A stretch of DNA of 64,000 nt, from NCBI GenBank assembly GCA_000961765.1, contig LADT01000006.1:62001-126000 (forward strand), given 5' to 3'. How positions within the stretch are numbered: the first letter of the stretch is position 1; the number at the start of each line of letters is the position of its first letter. This DNA comes from Clostridiaceae bacterium BRH_c20a. GTDB lineage: Bacteria > Bacillota > Peptococcia > Peptococcales > BICA1-8. Under the pieces are notes generated by a model that saw only the letters and a list, made by a program, of their open reading frames with translations, was not told where the DNA came from and did no database searches. Of the stretch, positions 19,067 to 28,261 are shown piece after piece. Both the position numbers and the translations under genes were made by a program.

Positions 19067-19397
19067 ATAGTTTAACCATAATTCAAGCTTTTGAGAAAAT
19101 ATTAATAAGACTAAGACTTTTTAATGAGAATATTAGAAAAAAAGACTATGCAATAGAACATATGTTTGGTAAAATATAAAAAGAAGGGATTGAAGAGCAG
19201 TTTGAAAGGAAGACCATCTCACGTGTTGCGAAGTTACTACTATAATAGACTCAGTAGGATTGATTGATCTAACCTTTATTATATGACCGTCGCGAGATAG
19301 ATATTATTTGCATAGCACTATAGTAATTTATGGAATTTTGTGATACGTTTATATATGTGTTATCCATGTATAAATTCTATTAAAAAGGGGATGGATT

Positions 19398-20252
19398 ATG
19401 GCTGACATTATTTTGCAAGAACAGCTTGAATTAGCAGTTAAAGAAAATACGTTTATAAAAAATGGCTTGGAAAAATGTTGTGAAGGAATGAAATACGATT
19501 TTAGGTTAAGTGACAGAATATTAAAAGCTGATTTCAAGCGACCTAGAAATTTCGACGTAGCATCGCCAGATGATCAAATGCAACTTGAAATACGACCTGG
19601 CGAGGTTGTGTTTGTAATGACTCAAGAGACTTTAGAGCTACCCGATAATATGTTTTGTCAATTAAGCGCAAAGCGCAAACTAAGTCATGATGGTATTATC
19701 ATTCTTGGCGGATTTACAGTTGACCCAAGTTATAATGGTAAGTTGATATTTGGACTCTATAATATATCTTCAAAAGAATATCCATTAATACCTGGTAGGA
19801 AGCTAGTCGCAGGTATATTCTATAAGTTACGCGAAGAAGATGTTAAAAAATTTACACAAATACCTATGCCTCTATATGATTTTCCAGATGATTTAGTTAG
19901 AATGATTAGTGAATATAAACCCGTAGCCAATGAAGCTATATCACGAGAGCTAAGTGCCATTAGAACTGATTTGAATTTTTTAAAGGACCAAATTGATTCA
20001 GATAAATCATGGAAAAAAGAGTTTCAAAGTGGTCTACAAACAAACAATGAGCAAATTACAAAATTGAGAGAAGCTTTGCAAGATATTACAAGCAAATTGG
20101 GGGAAGAAATAGACACCAGAAAAGATAGCGTATCAAAACTAACATCTCATTTATCGGTTTTAAAGGGTATTGGCCTTGTATTGAGTGGCTTAGTTGGAGG
20201 AGGATTAGTTGCTCTTTTAGTTGCATGGCTAACAGGGATTTTAAATTTCTAG
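19398..20252 (+). CDS. dUTPase/dCTP-deaminase-fold protein with coiled coil and C-terminal TM helix
   Basis: YDFRLSDRILK..IRPGEVVFVMTQETLELPDNMFCQLSAKRKLSHDGIIILGGFTVDPSYNGKLIFGLYN; C-terminal hydrophobic GIGLVLSGLVGGGLVALLVAWLTGI. Confidence 0.65.
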   Translation: MADIILQEQLELAVKENTFIKNGLEKCCEGMKYDFRLSDRILKADFKRPRNFDVASPDDQMQLEIRPGEVVFVMTQETLELPDNMFCQLSAKRKLSHDGIIILGGFTVDPSYNGKLIFGLYNISSKEYPLIPGRKLVAGIFYKLREEDVKKFTQIPMPLYDFPDDLVRMISEYKPVANEAISRELSAIRTDLNFLKDQIDSDKSWKKEFQSGLQTNNEQITKLREALQDITSKLGEEIDTRKDSVSKLTSHLSVLKGIGLVLSGLVGGGLVALLVAWLTGILNF

Positions 20253-20668
20253 GTATAACAAGCTCTTGCAAAGCATTATGTTAATTTATTGATTATAAGG
20301 GACGGTGTAATGCCGTCCTCGGGTTGTAGAGAAGTCCTTTCACTCAATAACCCATGAAAAAACCACGGTCTCCTGTACTCTAGACCATCCCCATAATCAT
20401 ATGTTATTCCAAATCCTAGTAAGCCTGGGATTTTTTCTTTTATATTGGCAAAAATATAATTAATATATTTGCTTATAAAAGGATGTACCTGGCATTGAGT
20501 TAGTGTCTTTAAGCTTTACTTCTTTGAAATTTGAATTCTTCCTACTTTAATTATAACATATTAAAAATTGTAAACGTAGACTATTTGTTCTCATTTGCTA
20601 CTGCTATAATGCAATAGCGCGTTAATGCGATTTGTTGGAAAAAAAGCCTTAGATGAGGGGGGAAACGT

Positions 20669-23398
20669 ATGCGTTCCATTGTACTTGGTTTACAGGATAT
20701 TGACAAAACAAAACTCATGGTTGTTGGGGGTAAAGGCGCGAACCTGGGGGAACTTTCCAAGATTGAAGGAATACGCGTACCGGATGGCTTTTGTATTTCT
20801 ACTGAAGCCTTTAAAAGAATCATTGGGGAAACATCGTCGATTAACGAATTACTTGATCAGTTATCGCTTCTAAAGGTGGATGACCGGGATAAAATCGGTG
20901 AACTTAGCGGTGAGATTCGCAGAGTCATCGAAGGGATAGTCATCCCCGAAGATATTGCTGGAGACATCACCCGCTCCCTCACAAGGCTGGGTGAAAAAAA
21001 CGCTTATGCAGTACGATCCAGTGCAACGGCAGAAGATTTACCGACGGCGTCCTTTGCAGGCCAGCAGGATACGTATCTGAACGTTATCGGAAAGGAAGCA
21101 ATCCTAAAACATATTAGTAAGTGCTGGGCATCACTGTATACCGAGCGAGCAGTAACTTACCGCATTCAAAACGGCTTCGACCACCGTAAAGTCCTACTTT
21201 CTGTGGTTGTCCAAAAGATGGTTTTCCCGCAGACGGCAGGAATTCTATTTACTGCCGATCCTGTCACGGGCAATCGAAAGGTGTTATCTATTGACGCCAG
21301 CTTCGGGCTTGGCGAGGCCTTGGTCTCCGGATTGGTGAATGCCGATATCTACAAAGTGCACAGCGGCAAGGTAGTCGATAAGAAGATATCCGCCAAGAAG
21401 CTGGCTGTGTCTGCGTTGAAAGACGGTGGTACGAAAGAACAGGAAATTGAGCCTGAACAGCAGAATAGGCAAGCGCTGACAGATGAACAGATTTTGCAGC
21501 TTGAGCGCATAGGTAGAAAGGTTGAAGAACATTTCGGTTGTCCCCAGGACATCGAATGGTGCTTTGGCAGCATAAGTTGGGGACATTCCTCTGACCCCCA
21601 GAGCCCGGCTCCAGAGAGAGGTGTGTCCCCTGACCGCTGTAGACATTCCTCCGACCCAAGAGCCAGTCAGTCAGATGAGGTGTGTCCCCTTACCTTGTTC
21701 ATTGTCCAAAGTCGGCCAATTACAACTTTATTCCCCATCCCTGAAGCGAATGATAAAGAAAACCACGTCTATTTATCTGTTGGCCATCAACAAATGATGA
21801 CCAACCCCTTGAAACCATTGGGAATGTCTTTAATGGAGTTAATATCTTATGGTCGCTGGTTTAAAGCTGGTGGAAGGTTGTTTGTTGATGTGGCACAAAT
21901 GCTGGCTTCACCAGACGGCAGAAAAATGTTATTAAATAACATGAGACAACTCGAACCGCTCACAAAAGACGCAATTATGACCATCATAGAGCGAGATTTT
22001 ATAAAATGTTTACCAAATAATACGAAAGAGCAGAGTTCTGGTAATAGCGATAAAGTTAAGCCGCCTGCAGATCCTCAAGCACAAATCGAAAACAATCCGT
22101 CAATTGTTTCTGATTTGATTAGAAAAAGTCAAACCTCCATAGAAGAGTTGAAACAAAACATTCAAGGGAAATCAGGAACGAATTTAATTGATTTTATACT
22201 AGAGGATATCCAGGAGTTAAAAGGAATCTTATTTGACCCACAAAGTTCAGCTGTATTTATGGCCGCCATAAATGCTTCACTTTGGATCAATGAAAAAATG
22301 AGCGAGTGGTTGGGTGAAAAGAACGCAGCAGACATACTTTCTCAATCTGTACCAAACAATATTACTTCGGAAATGGGTCTGGCATTAATGGATGTGGCAG
22401 ATGTGATTCGCCCTTATTCCGAAGTAATTGATTATTTACTGAATGTAAAAGACGATAATTTTTTGGAAAAATTAGTTAAGCTTGATGATGGGCAGGAAGC
22501 CCGAGATGTAATCCTGTCTTATCTTGATAAATACGGAATGCGATGCAGCGGGGAGATCGATATTACTAAACCCCGTTGGAGCGAAAAACCAACTACACTT
22601 GTACCCCTGATTCTCAGTAACATCAAGAACTTTGAGCCTAATGCCAGCAAGCGGAAATTTGAGCAAGGGCGGCAGGAAGCTTTGGAAAAAGAAAAAGAGT
22701 TATTAGAGAGATTGAATAAGTTGCCGGATGGTGAAGAAAAAGTCAAAGAAACAAAGCGAATGATTGACCTAATCCGAAATTTCATTGGCTATCGTGAATA
22801 TCCAAAATACGGCATGGTTAGTCGCTACTTTGTTTATAAACAGGCTTTACTGAAAGAAGCCGAGCGACTCTTACAGACAAATATTATTCATGAAAAAGAA
22901 GATATATATTACCTCACTTTTGAAGAACTTCGCGAAGTTATAGCCACAAATAAACTGGATTTTGATATCATCTGCAAGCGAAAAGAAGAGTATAAATTAT
23001 TTGAAAAACTAACTCCTCCACGTGTTATCACCTCTGATGGTGAAATAATTGCAGGCGAGTACAAACGAGAAAATCTTCCAGTGGGCGCTATTGCAGGTCT
23101 GCCTGTTTCATCAGGAGTTATAGAGGGAAGAGCACGCGTCATCTTAAGCATGGAAGACGCAAATTTAGAAGATGGAGATATATTAGTCACGACCTTTACT
23201 GACCCCAGCTGGACACCATTATTTGTATCCTTAAAAGGCCTAGTCACCGAAGTTGGCGGACTGATGACCCATGGAGCAGTTATCGCACGTGAATATGGCT
23301 TACCAGCAGTTGTTGGAGTGGAAAATGCTACCAGGCTGATAAAAGAGGGGCAACGAATTCGCGTACATGGAACAGAAGGATATGTAGAAATCCTGTAA
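20669..23398 (+). CDS. PEP synthase / rifampicin phosphotransferase (Rph)-like enzyme
   Basis: GGKGANLGEL, AVRSSATAEDLPTASFAGQQDTYLNV, FIVQSRPITTL, catalytic His GGLMTHGAVIAREYGLPAVVGV. Confidence 0.85.
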   Translation: MRSIVLGLQDIDKTKLMVVGGKGANLGELSKIEGIRVPDGFCISTEAFKRIIGETSSINELLDQLSLLKVDDRDKIGELSGEIRRVIEGIVIPEDIAGDITRSLTRLGEKNAYAVRSSATAEDLPTASFAGQQDTYLNVIGKEAILKHISKCWASLYTERAVTYRIQNGFDHRKVLLSVVVQKMVFPQTAGILFTADPVTGNRKVLSIDASFGLGEALVSGLVNADIYKVHSGKVVDKKISAKKLAVSALKDGGTKEQEIEPEQQNRQALTDEQILQLERIGRKVEEHFGCPQDIEWCFGSISWGHSSDPQSPAPERGVSPDRCRHSSDPRASQSDEVCPLTLFIVQSRPITTLFPIPEANDKENHVYLSVGHQQMMTNPLKPLGMSLMELISYGRWFKAGGRLFVDVAQMLASPDGRKMLLNNMRQLEPLTKDAIMTIIERDFIKCLPNNTKEQSSGNSDKVKPPADPQAQIENNPSIVSDLIRKSQTSIEELKQNIQGKSGTNLIDFILEDIQELKGILFDPQSSAVFMAAINASLWINEKMSEWLGEKNAADILSQSVPNNITSEMGLALMDVADVIRPYSEVIDYLLNVKDDNFLEKLVKLDDGQEARDVILSYLDKYGMRCSGEIDITKPRWSEKPTTLVPLILSNIKNFEPNASKRKFEQGRQEALEKEKELLERLNKLPDGEEKVKETKRMIDLIRNFIGYREYPKYGMVSRYFVYKQALLKEAERLLQTNIIHEKEDIYYLTFEELREVIATNKLDFDIICKRKEEYKLFEKLTPPRVITSDGEIIAGEYKRENLPVGAIAGLPVSSGVIEGRARVILSMEDANLEDGDILVTTFTDPSWTPLFVSLKGLVTEVGGLMTHGAVIAREYGLPAVVGVENATRLIKEGQRIRVHGTEGYVEIL
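21579..21689. repeat. Two adjacent REP-like imperfect palindromes inside the Rph-like ORF
   Basis: GGGGACATTCCTCT...AGAGGTGTGTCCCC (21579-21630) and GACATTCCTC...GAGGTGTGTCCCC (about 21641-21689). Confidence 0.7.
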
Positions 23399-23424
23399 CA
23401 GATAGGATGGCATTTCCCGGGACA

Positions 23425-23650
23425 GACCACCTTTGGCGTAAGTCTGCATAATATAAGAAGAATTATATGTGGTCTTCCTGTTTTTGCATAAGTAAATCTA
23501 GCAAATTTAAGTTCTTCAAGATTGAGTTGTTCAACGTATTCATCTATTACACGAACAGCATTATCTTCACCTATATATTCATCAATACTCTCTGGGAATA
23601 ATATTCCCTGGTGTCTTTCCTCGCCTTTATATATCCCATAAAATCCACTC
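23425..23650 (-). pseudogene. Remnant of IS1182-like transposase N-terminus
   Basis: Minus-strand translation YIKGEERHQGILFPESIDEYIGEDNAVRVIDEYVEQLNLEELKFARFTYAKTGRP, then disrupted. Confidence 0.65.
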
Positions 23651-24006
23651 TTTTCTAAAGATACTCTTGTCCATATTTTAACATATTTGTGGATTTATGT
23701 AATAATTTTATTACTTTTCACACAGTCTGCCGGTACCCGTGGAGTGAAAAGACTTTTGTTAAAGCGCAGCATGAAGACAAGCCGGTTTTGTTTAAGTATA
23801 GTATATTCGACCTGTCATTGGTTGCAAGCCAGTTACTGTAACCATTAAATATACATTACTTTTCAATACGTACAGTTTATACTTTTTATAAGATGTATTC
23901 TATGCGGGTTTAAATGTATAGATTTTTAAGTATGTTACTTATGAAATTTAAGTGATATAATATACCTATTAAGAGGTATAAATATAGTATCGGAGGTGTT
24001 GGCAGG

Positions 24007-24294
24007 ATGATGACTGTGAATGAAATCAGGGATTCGATAAAGGATATAGTAGTAAAATACCCTATTAAAAAGATATCCTTATTTGGATCATTTGCTAATG
24101 ATACAGCAAATAATGATAGCGATATAGATTTACTTGTAGAATTTTTATCCTCCAATATATCCCTTTTTACACTATATAATATAAAAAATGAAATCGAAGA
24201 GAAATTACAAAAAAAAGTAGACTTAATTCATGCTCCGATAGAGGAAGACTCGTTAATAATCATCGATAAGGTAGTTGATATTTATGAACAATAG
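24007..24294 (+). CDS. mntA: MNT-type nucleotidyltransferase antitoxin (MntA-like)
   Basis: LFGSFANDTANNDSDIDLLVEF (GSx10DxD). Confidence 0.88.
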   Translation: MMTVNEIRDSIKDIVVKYPIKKISLFGSFANDTANNDSDIDLLVEFLSSNISLFTLYNIKNEIEEKLQKKVDLIHAPIEEDSLIIIDKVVDIYEQ

Positions 24295-24622
24295 AGACCG
24301 TCAAATTATTAAAAAAATCCTTTTTGAAATAGATATTATAGAAGACCTTATTAAAGGATTAAAATTAGAAAGCTTTTCGGTAGATGAGAGAACAAAACGA
24401 GCATGCTGCATGACACTTATCAATATAGGTGAACTTGTAAAAAATCTTACTGATGAATTCAAAGAAAATTTTAATTATATCCCATGGAAAGCTATTGCCG
24501 GAATGAGAGATATTACAGCCCATAAATATCAGACTCTAAAAATGGGAGATGTATGGGTTACAATTGAAAAAGAAATTCCAAATCTAAAGGTTGAGCTAAA
24601 TAAAATCATTATGGGCAAATAA
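24275..24622 (+). CDS. hepT: HEPN-domain toxin (HepT-like)
   Basis: MRDITAHKY (Rx4HxY); overlaps and follows MNT gene. Confidence 0.88.
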   Translation: MIFMNNRDRQIIKKILFEIDIIEDLIKGLKLESFSVDERTKRACCMTLINIGELVKNLTDEFKENFNYIPWKAIAGMRDITAHKYQTLKMGDVWVTIEKEIPNLKVELNKIIMGK

Positions 24623-24769
24623 ATACTTGAGTATAGAGTCAAAGATAAATTGATGAAATCGTTGACAAAAGGAAAATGTACAAAAATAAGGGAATGTAAA
24701 TAATTTTGTGTAAATGGATCTTTTATTATTAAATTGATCATACTAATAAATAGCTTTTCTATAGGGCCA

Positions 24770-25185
24770 TGCTAGAGAGCAACCTGAGCATCTAATGAGG
24801 TTTTGCCGAGGATAATGGGTGATAATATTGCTCATTATCTTTTTTATTTTACCCATTATCCCTATATCATATCTGTTTCTACTTAACATTTCTTTAAAAT
24901 GGTTGGAGTTAGCCTTCTTGAATAGTTTTGAGCATTCTAGATTAATGATTTCGTTTCTAACTTCTTCACTCATGGCATGGGCAGGGGCTCTTCCAGTATT
25001 TTTTGTGTACAAGAGAAATCAATTCTGTTCTTTTTATACTCCCCCTTTAGACGTTTAACATAACCCTCTGAAAGACCCATTGCTTCTGCTGCTTGGGCTA
25101 TAGTAAAGCTACTATCAGTCACAAGCCTGTCTAAAATATGTGCGTGTTTTAATCTTTTCTGTGACAATGTTATTCTCCTATCCAT
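24770..25185 (-). pseudogene. ISNCY-like transposase remnant, frameshifted
   Basis: ITLSQKRLKHAHILDRLVTDSSFTIAQAAEAMGLSEGYVKRLKGEY in one frame, then GRAPAHAMSEEVRNEIINLE..HFKEMLSRN in another. Confidence 0.65.
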
Positions 25186-25529
25186 AATGACATTTTCTCA
25201 CGATAAACATACTTTTTTATAGCATGAGATTGAATTATACATAATTAAATACATAACCTTACCCACAGGGATTATCAGCTCAGGGTTTATGAACGAACTG
25301 CAATCAAAAAATAATGAAGCTGCCGAGCTTTCGTGCTATTGCCCGTATTGTGGCAAAAGAATTAAGGAGTGACAGGGCGGATTTGTATGAGAAATTTGCT
25401 AGGTAGGGATTAATTCTAATTTCAGATATAGAAGAATTTAAAGATTATTTTAATATTAAAATAAACGGGGGAACAAACAACAATAGAGATACGTCTATGA
25501 TATAAACCTTAAGGAGGAGGTGAGAAAAG

Positions 25530-26240
25530 ATGAAGAAAAGTATTTTGCTAGTATTATTAGTTTTATTGAGTTTAACTGTTTTTGTAGGATGTGCAGCCCA
25601 AGGAACAAGTACTGAAGTTTCCACAATTAATGTGAATGGTACGGGTAAAATTATTACTGACCCAGATACTGTAGAAATTAGAGTTTCTGTTGTAACTGAT
25701 GGTAAGGATAAGGATGTTCAGCAAGAGAATGCTCTAAAAACACAAAAAGTAATAGATGAGCTTTTTAAACTTGGTTTAGAGAAGAAAGAAATTGAAACGG
25801 AAAATGTCAATTTTTCTCCAGTACGAAAATGGACTGAAAAAGAGGGCGAAGTAATAACAGGTTATAGGGCAGAAAATACTATAATTGTTAAAACAACTAA
25901 AACTGAAAAAGCAGGACAAATTTCTGATACTGCGGTAAATAACGGAGCACAATTTGTAGGTAATTTAGTATTCAGCTTGTCAGATGAAGGAAAGGAAAAA
26001 ATATTAGATAAAGCAATTGAAGCTGCAGTCAATGATGCGAAAAAGCAGGCAGAAGCAGCTGCAAACGCGGCAGGTGTTAAAATCGGCGGGATTAAAACTA
26101 TTAATGTCATAAAAAGTTCCGGTGGAGCACCAATTTATTTTGCAAAAGAGCAGCTTCAGGATGCCAGGTTAGAAACACCTATTATGCCTAAGGATGCAGA
26201 ATATTTAGTTACTGTTGATGTGTCCTTTATCTTACAATAA
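25530..26240 (+). CDS. SIMPL (DUF541) domain lipoprotein
   Basis: Lipobox-like TVFVGCAAQ; INVNGTGKIITDPDTVEIRVSVVTDGKD; conserved YRAENTIIVKT. Confidence 0.85.
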   Translation: MKKSILLVLLVLLSLTVFVGCAAQGTSTEVSTINVNGTGKIITDPDTVEIRVSVVTDGKDKDVQQENALKTQKVIDELFKLGLEKKEIETENVNFSPVRKWTEKEGEVITGYRAENTIIVKTTKTEKAGQISDTAVNNGAQFVGNLVFSLSDEGKEKILDKAIEAAVNDAKKQAEAAANAAGVKIGGIKTINVIKSSGGAPIYFAKEQLQDARLETPIMPKDAEYLVTVDVSFILQ

Positions 26241-26245
26241 ATATT

Positions 26246-26271
26246 AAAAGCCACTTGGAAAAGTGGCTTTT
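26246..26271. terminator. Intrinsic terminator (bidirectional)
   Basis: AAAAGCCACTT-GGAA-AAGTGGCTTTT between convergent genes. Confidence 0.8.
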
Positions 26272-26644
26272 AATATGTCCAGATATGGATATTGTTATTA
26301 TTAATTAACTGCCATTTTGTCAGTAATGTTCTTAGTTTTTCTTCATGCTCAGCTAGAACAATTATGTGTAGCTGTGTTGGTTTCCCACTTGGACTTTTGA
26401 CATTTAAAAAATCGGTGAACTGTTCAAAGGTTTTTTGGGTATTTAAATTTTCTTCTAATTTTGCTTCGCCAATATGGTAAGTACCATCAGTAGTTTCTGC
26501 GAGGACATCAGGATTATGCCGACCTAGTTTAGGAGGAAGCTCAATATCACGAAAATATGATGCACCTTCGATAATTAATCCATCCTCATTAAATTTTCTA
26601 ACCAGGGCAATAACCATTAATTGATGAAGTTTTACAGGGCACAA
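26270..26644 (-). CDS. Small PD-(D/E)XK nuclease-fold-like protein
   Basis: NPDVLAETTDGTYHIGEAKLEENLNTQKTFEQF (PD...ExK pattern). Confidence 0.5.
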   Translation of the reverse strand: MCPVKLHQLMVIALVRKFNEDGLIIEGASYFRDIELPPKLGRHNPDVLAETTDGTYHIGEAKLEENLNTQKTFEQFTDFLNVKSPSGKPTQLHIIVLAEHEEKLRTLLTKWQLINNNNIHIWTY

Positions 26645-26743
26645 CCCAAAACACCTCCCATATATTGAATATAAAGATTATTAATTTAATTAAACTAAAA
26701 TCTATTATACATGAAAAATTAGGTAATGTCATAAAATAAAATG

Positions 26744-27616
26744 CTAATTATTTATCAGAAATTCTCTAATTTTTGGAAGCTGTCTTTGAGTTTCTTCATA
26801 GCCTATTTCAATTGCTTTATTTAGCTTTTTAAAATCCAAAGGTTTAATATCAGGCATAGGGGTATTTAGTATTAAAATATTATCTTTATTTTCTAGAGAT
26901 AAAAGGGATTTTTTGAAACTATCATACATCATGATATCCAAAGCCTGGACTGCTATTTCAGCTATTCCATGGACATTTTCGGAATTTTTTTCTACGAAAC
27001 CGACATTTACTAACAACATTTTTTCTGCACCTAATTCTATTAGTAGGTCTAGGGGGAGATTATCTCTAATACCACCATCAACTAGCATATGGTTTTTAAA
27101 AATCTTGGGCTTGAAATAACCGGGTATAGCAATACTGGCTCTTATAGCCTCATGGATTTTGCAGTCAGTTATATTGACAGAATTACCATGGTCTTCGATA
27201 GGCTGAGAAGTAAATTTAAGAACTTCTGCAGTGTTAATATCTACAGCGATAATTCCTAAAGGTATTTGTGCCTGGTTAATAAATTTATCGGAAAGTAATT
27301 CTTTAAATAAATCCTCTAAGGTATTACCATTAACTAAACCGGTTAGGTTGGTATTACTGGTTACCACCAAATCCTTTAGTGCGTCTAATATTCCGTTAAT
27401 ATCCAAATCAATATATTTTTTTAAATCTAGACTGGAGACAATTTCTTCGATTGTTTTGGCAGAATATCCACAACTATAGAGGCCACTAACAATAGCACCT
27501 GCGCTAGTGCCTGTAATATACTTAGGCTTCAGTCCATTTTCCTCTAATACTTTAAGTACACCAATATGTGCTCCTCCTCGAACACCTCCACCCGAAAGGC
27601 ATAAACCCCAATTCAA
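26744..27616 (-). CDS. Patatin-like phospholipase (RssA-like)
   Basis: GLCLSGGGVRGGAHIGVLKVLEE, GTSAGAIVSG, DGGIRDNLP. Confidence 0.92.
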   Translation of the reverse strand: MNWGLCLSGGGVRGGAHIGVLKVLEENGLKPKYITGTSAGAIVSGLYSCGYSAKTIEEIVSSLDLKKYIDLDINGILDALKDLVVTSNTNLTGLVNGNTLEDLFKELLSDKFINQAQIPLGIIAVDINTAEVLKFTSQPIEDHGNSVNITDCKIHEAIRASIAIPGYFKPKIFKNHMLVDGGIRDNLPLDLLIELGAEKMLLVNVGFVEKNSENVHGIAEIAVQALDIMMYDSFKKSLLSLENKDNILILNTPMPDIKPLDFKKLNKAIEIGYEETQRQLPKIREFLINN

Positions 27617-27748
27617 AATATCCCCTCCTAGAATTTATTTAGACAAATTATACCATGAAAAATTAATAGATTAATATATGATAAAGAAGTATATTAATAT
27701 TTGAGTAAAAGATATTATAGGTGTAGTTTTTAATTAGGGGGATTTCAT

Positions 27749-27844
27749 ATGGAAAAACAAAAAGTTAAAGATTGGATTTTCTTGATAGTAGGATTTTCTG
27801 TTATTTTTTTAATTGTTAGACTTCTTTTAAATTCTGTTAAATAA
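27749..27844 (+). CDS. Small single-TM peptide (31 aa)
   Basis: MEKQKVKDWIFLIVGFSVIFLIVRLLLNSVK with upstream AGGGGGA. Confidence 0.4.
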   Translation: MEKQKVKDWIFLIVGFSVIFLIVRLLLNSVK

Positions 27845-27935
27845 ATTAAAACGGTGGTTACGTGGCGGTTTTTCACATTTTGAGGCTTTTCTCCATATGA
27901 TAGTAAAACAAAAATATATTAGGGAGAGAGGTTGG

Positions 27936-28085
27936 ATGATTTTTAGTACTTTCCTTGTTGTTATTTTTTCTATACTTTTCGGGATGTACCTTGGTTTTCG
28001 TTGGGCTAGAGGTGAAGATATCTTTTTTGAGTTATCAAGGCTTTTTTCAAGGGTGAAATTTTTCATAAGAAAGATTGTCAGTTAA
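27936..28085 (+). CDS. Small single-TM protein (49 aa)
   Basis: RBS-like GGGAGAGAGG before ATG 27936; MIFSTFLVVIFSILFGMYLGFRWARGEDIFF. Confidence 0.4.
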   Translation: MIFSTFLVVIFSILFGMYLGFRWARGEDIFFELSRLFSRVKFFIRKIVS

Positions 28086-28145
28086 TAGTTAGGCATATTG
28101 TCTAAAAATTCTATTCATATAATTTGATTTTTTGTACACAATAAT

Positions 28146-28225
28146 AATAGACTTACAGGCCTATGCAAGGATTAGCGAGGTGCATTTATTCTGTTGCCGT
28201 TAGTTAATCTGCCTGTAAGTCTATT
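28146..28225. repeat. 15-bp perfect inverted repeat with 50-nt spacer
   Basis: AATAGACTTACAGGC (28146-28160) / GCCTGTAAGTCTATT (28211-28225). Confidence 0.7.
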
Positions 28226-28261
28226 TTCATTTTAAGAATTAAAAAAATATTTTTTATGCTT

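Noticed and set aside
19190-19310. Weak inverted similarity (CATCTCACG ... CGCGAGATAG) near 19.2-19.3 kb
   Set aside because: Too imperfect and no transposase nearby to support an IS end
20299-20318. Small GGACGG/CCGTCC hairpin upstream of the Rph-like gene
   Set aside because: Short stem without U-tract; not distinguishable from chance
21284-21659. Several overlapping minus-strand ORFs in the Rph-like gene
   Set aside because: Arise from the higher-GC coding stretch and palindromic repeats; mutually overlapping, no conserved motifs
25270-25372. Short plus-strand fragment ending CYCPYCGKRIKE
   Set aside because: Looks like the C-terminal tail of a lost small zinc-ribbon gene, but too short to call
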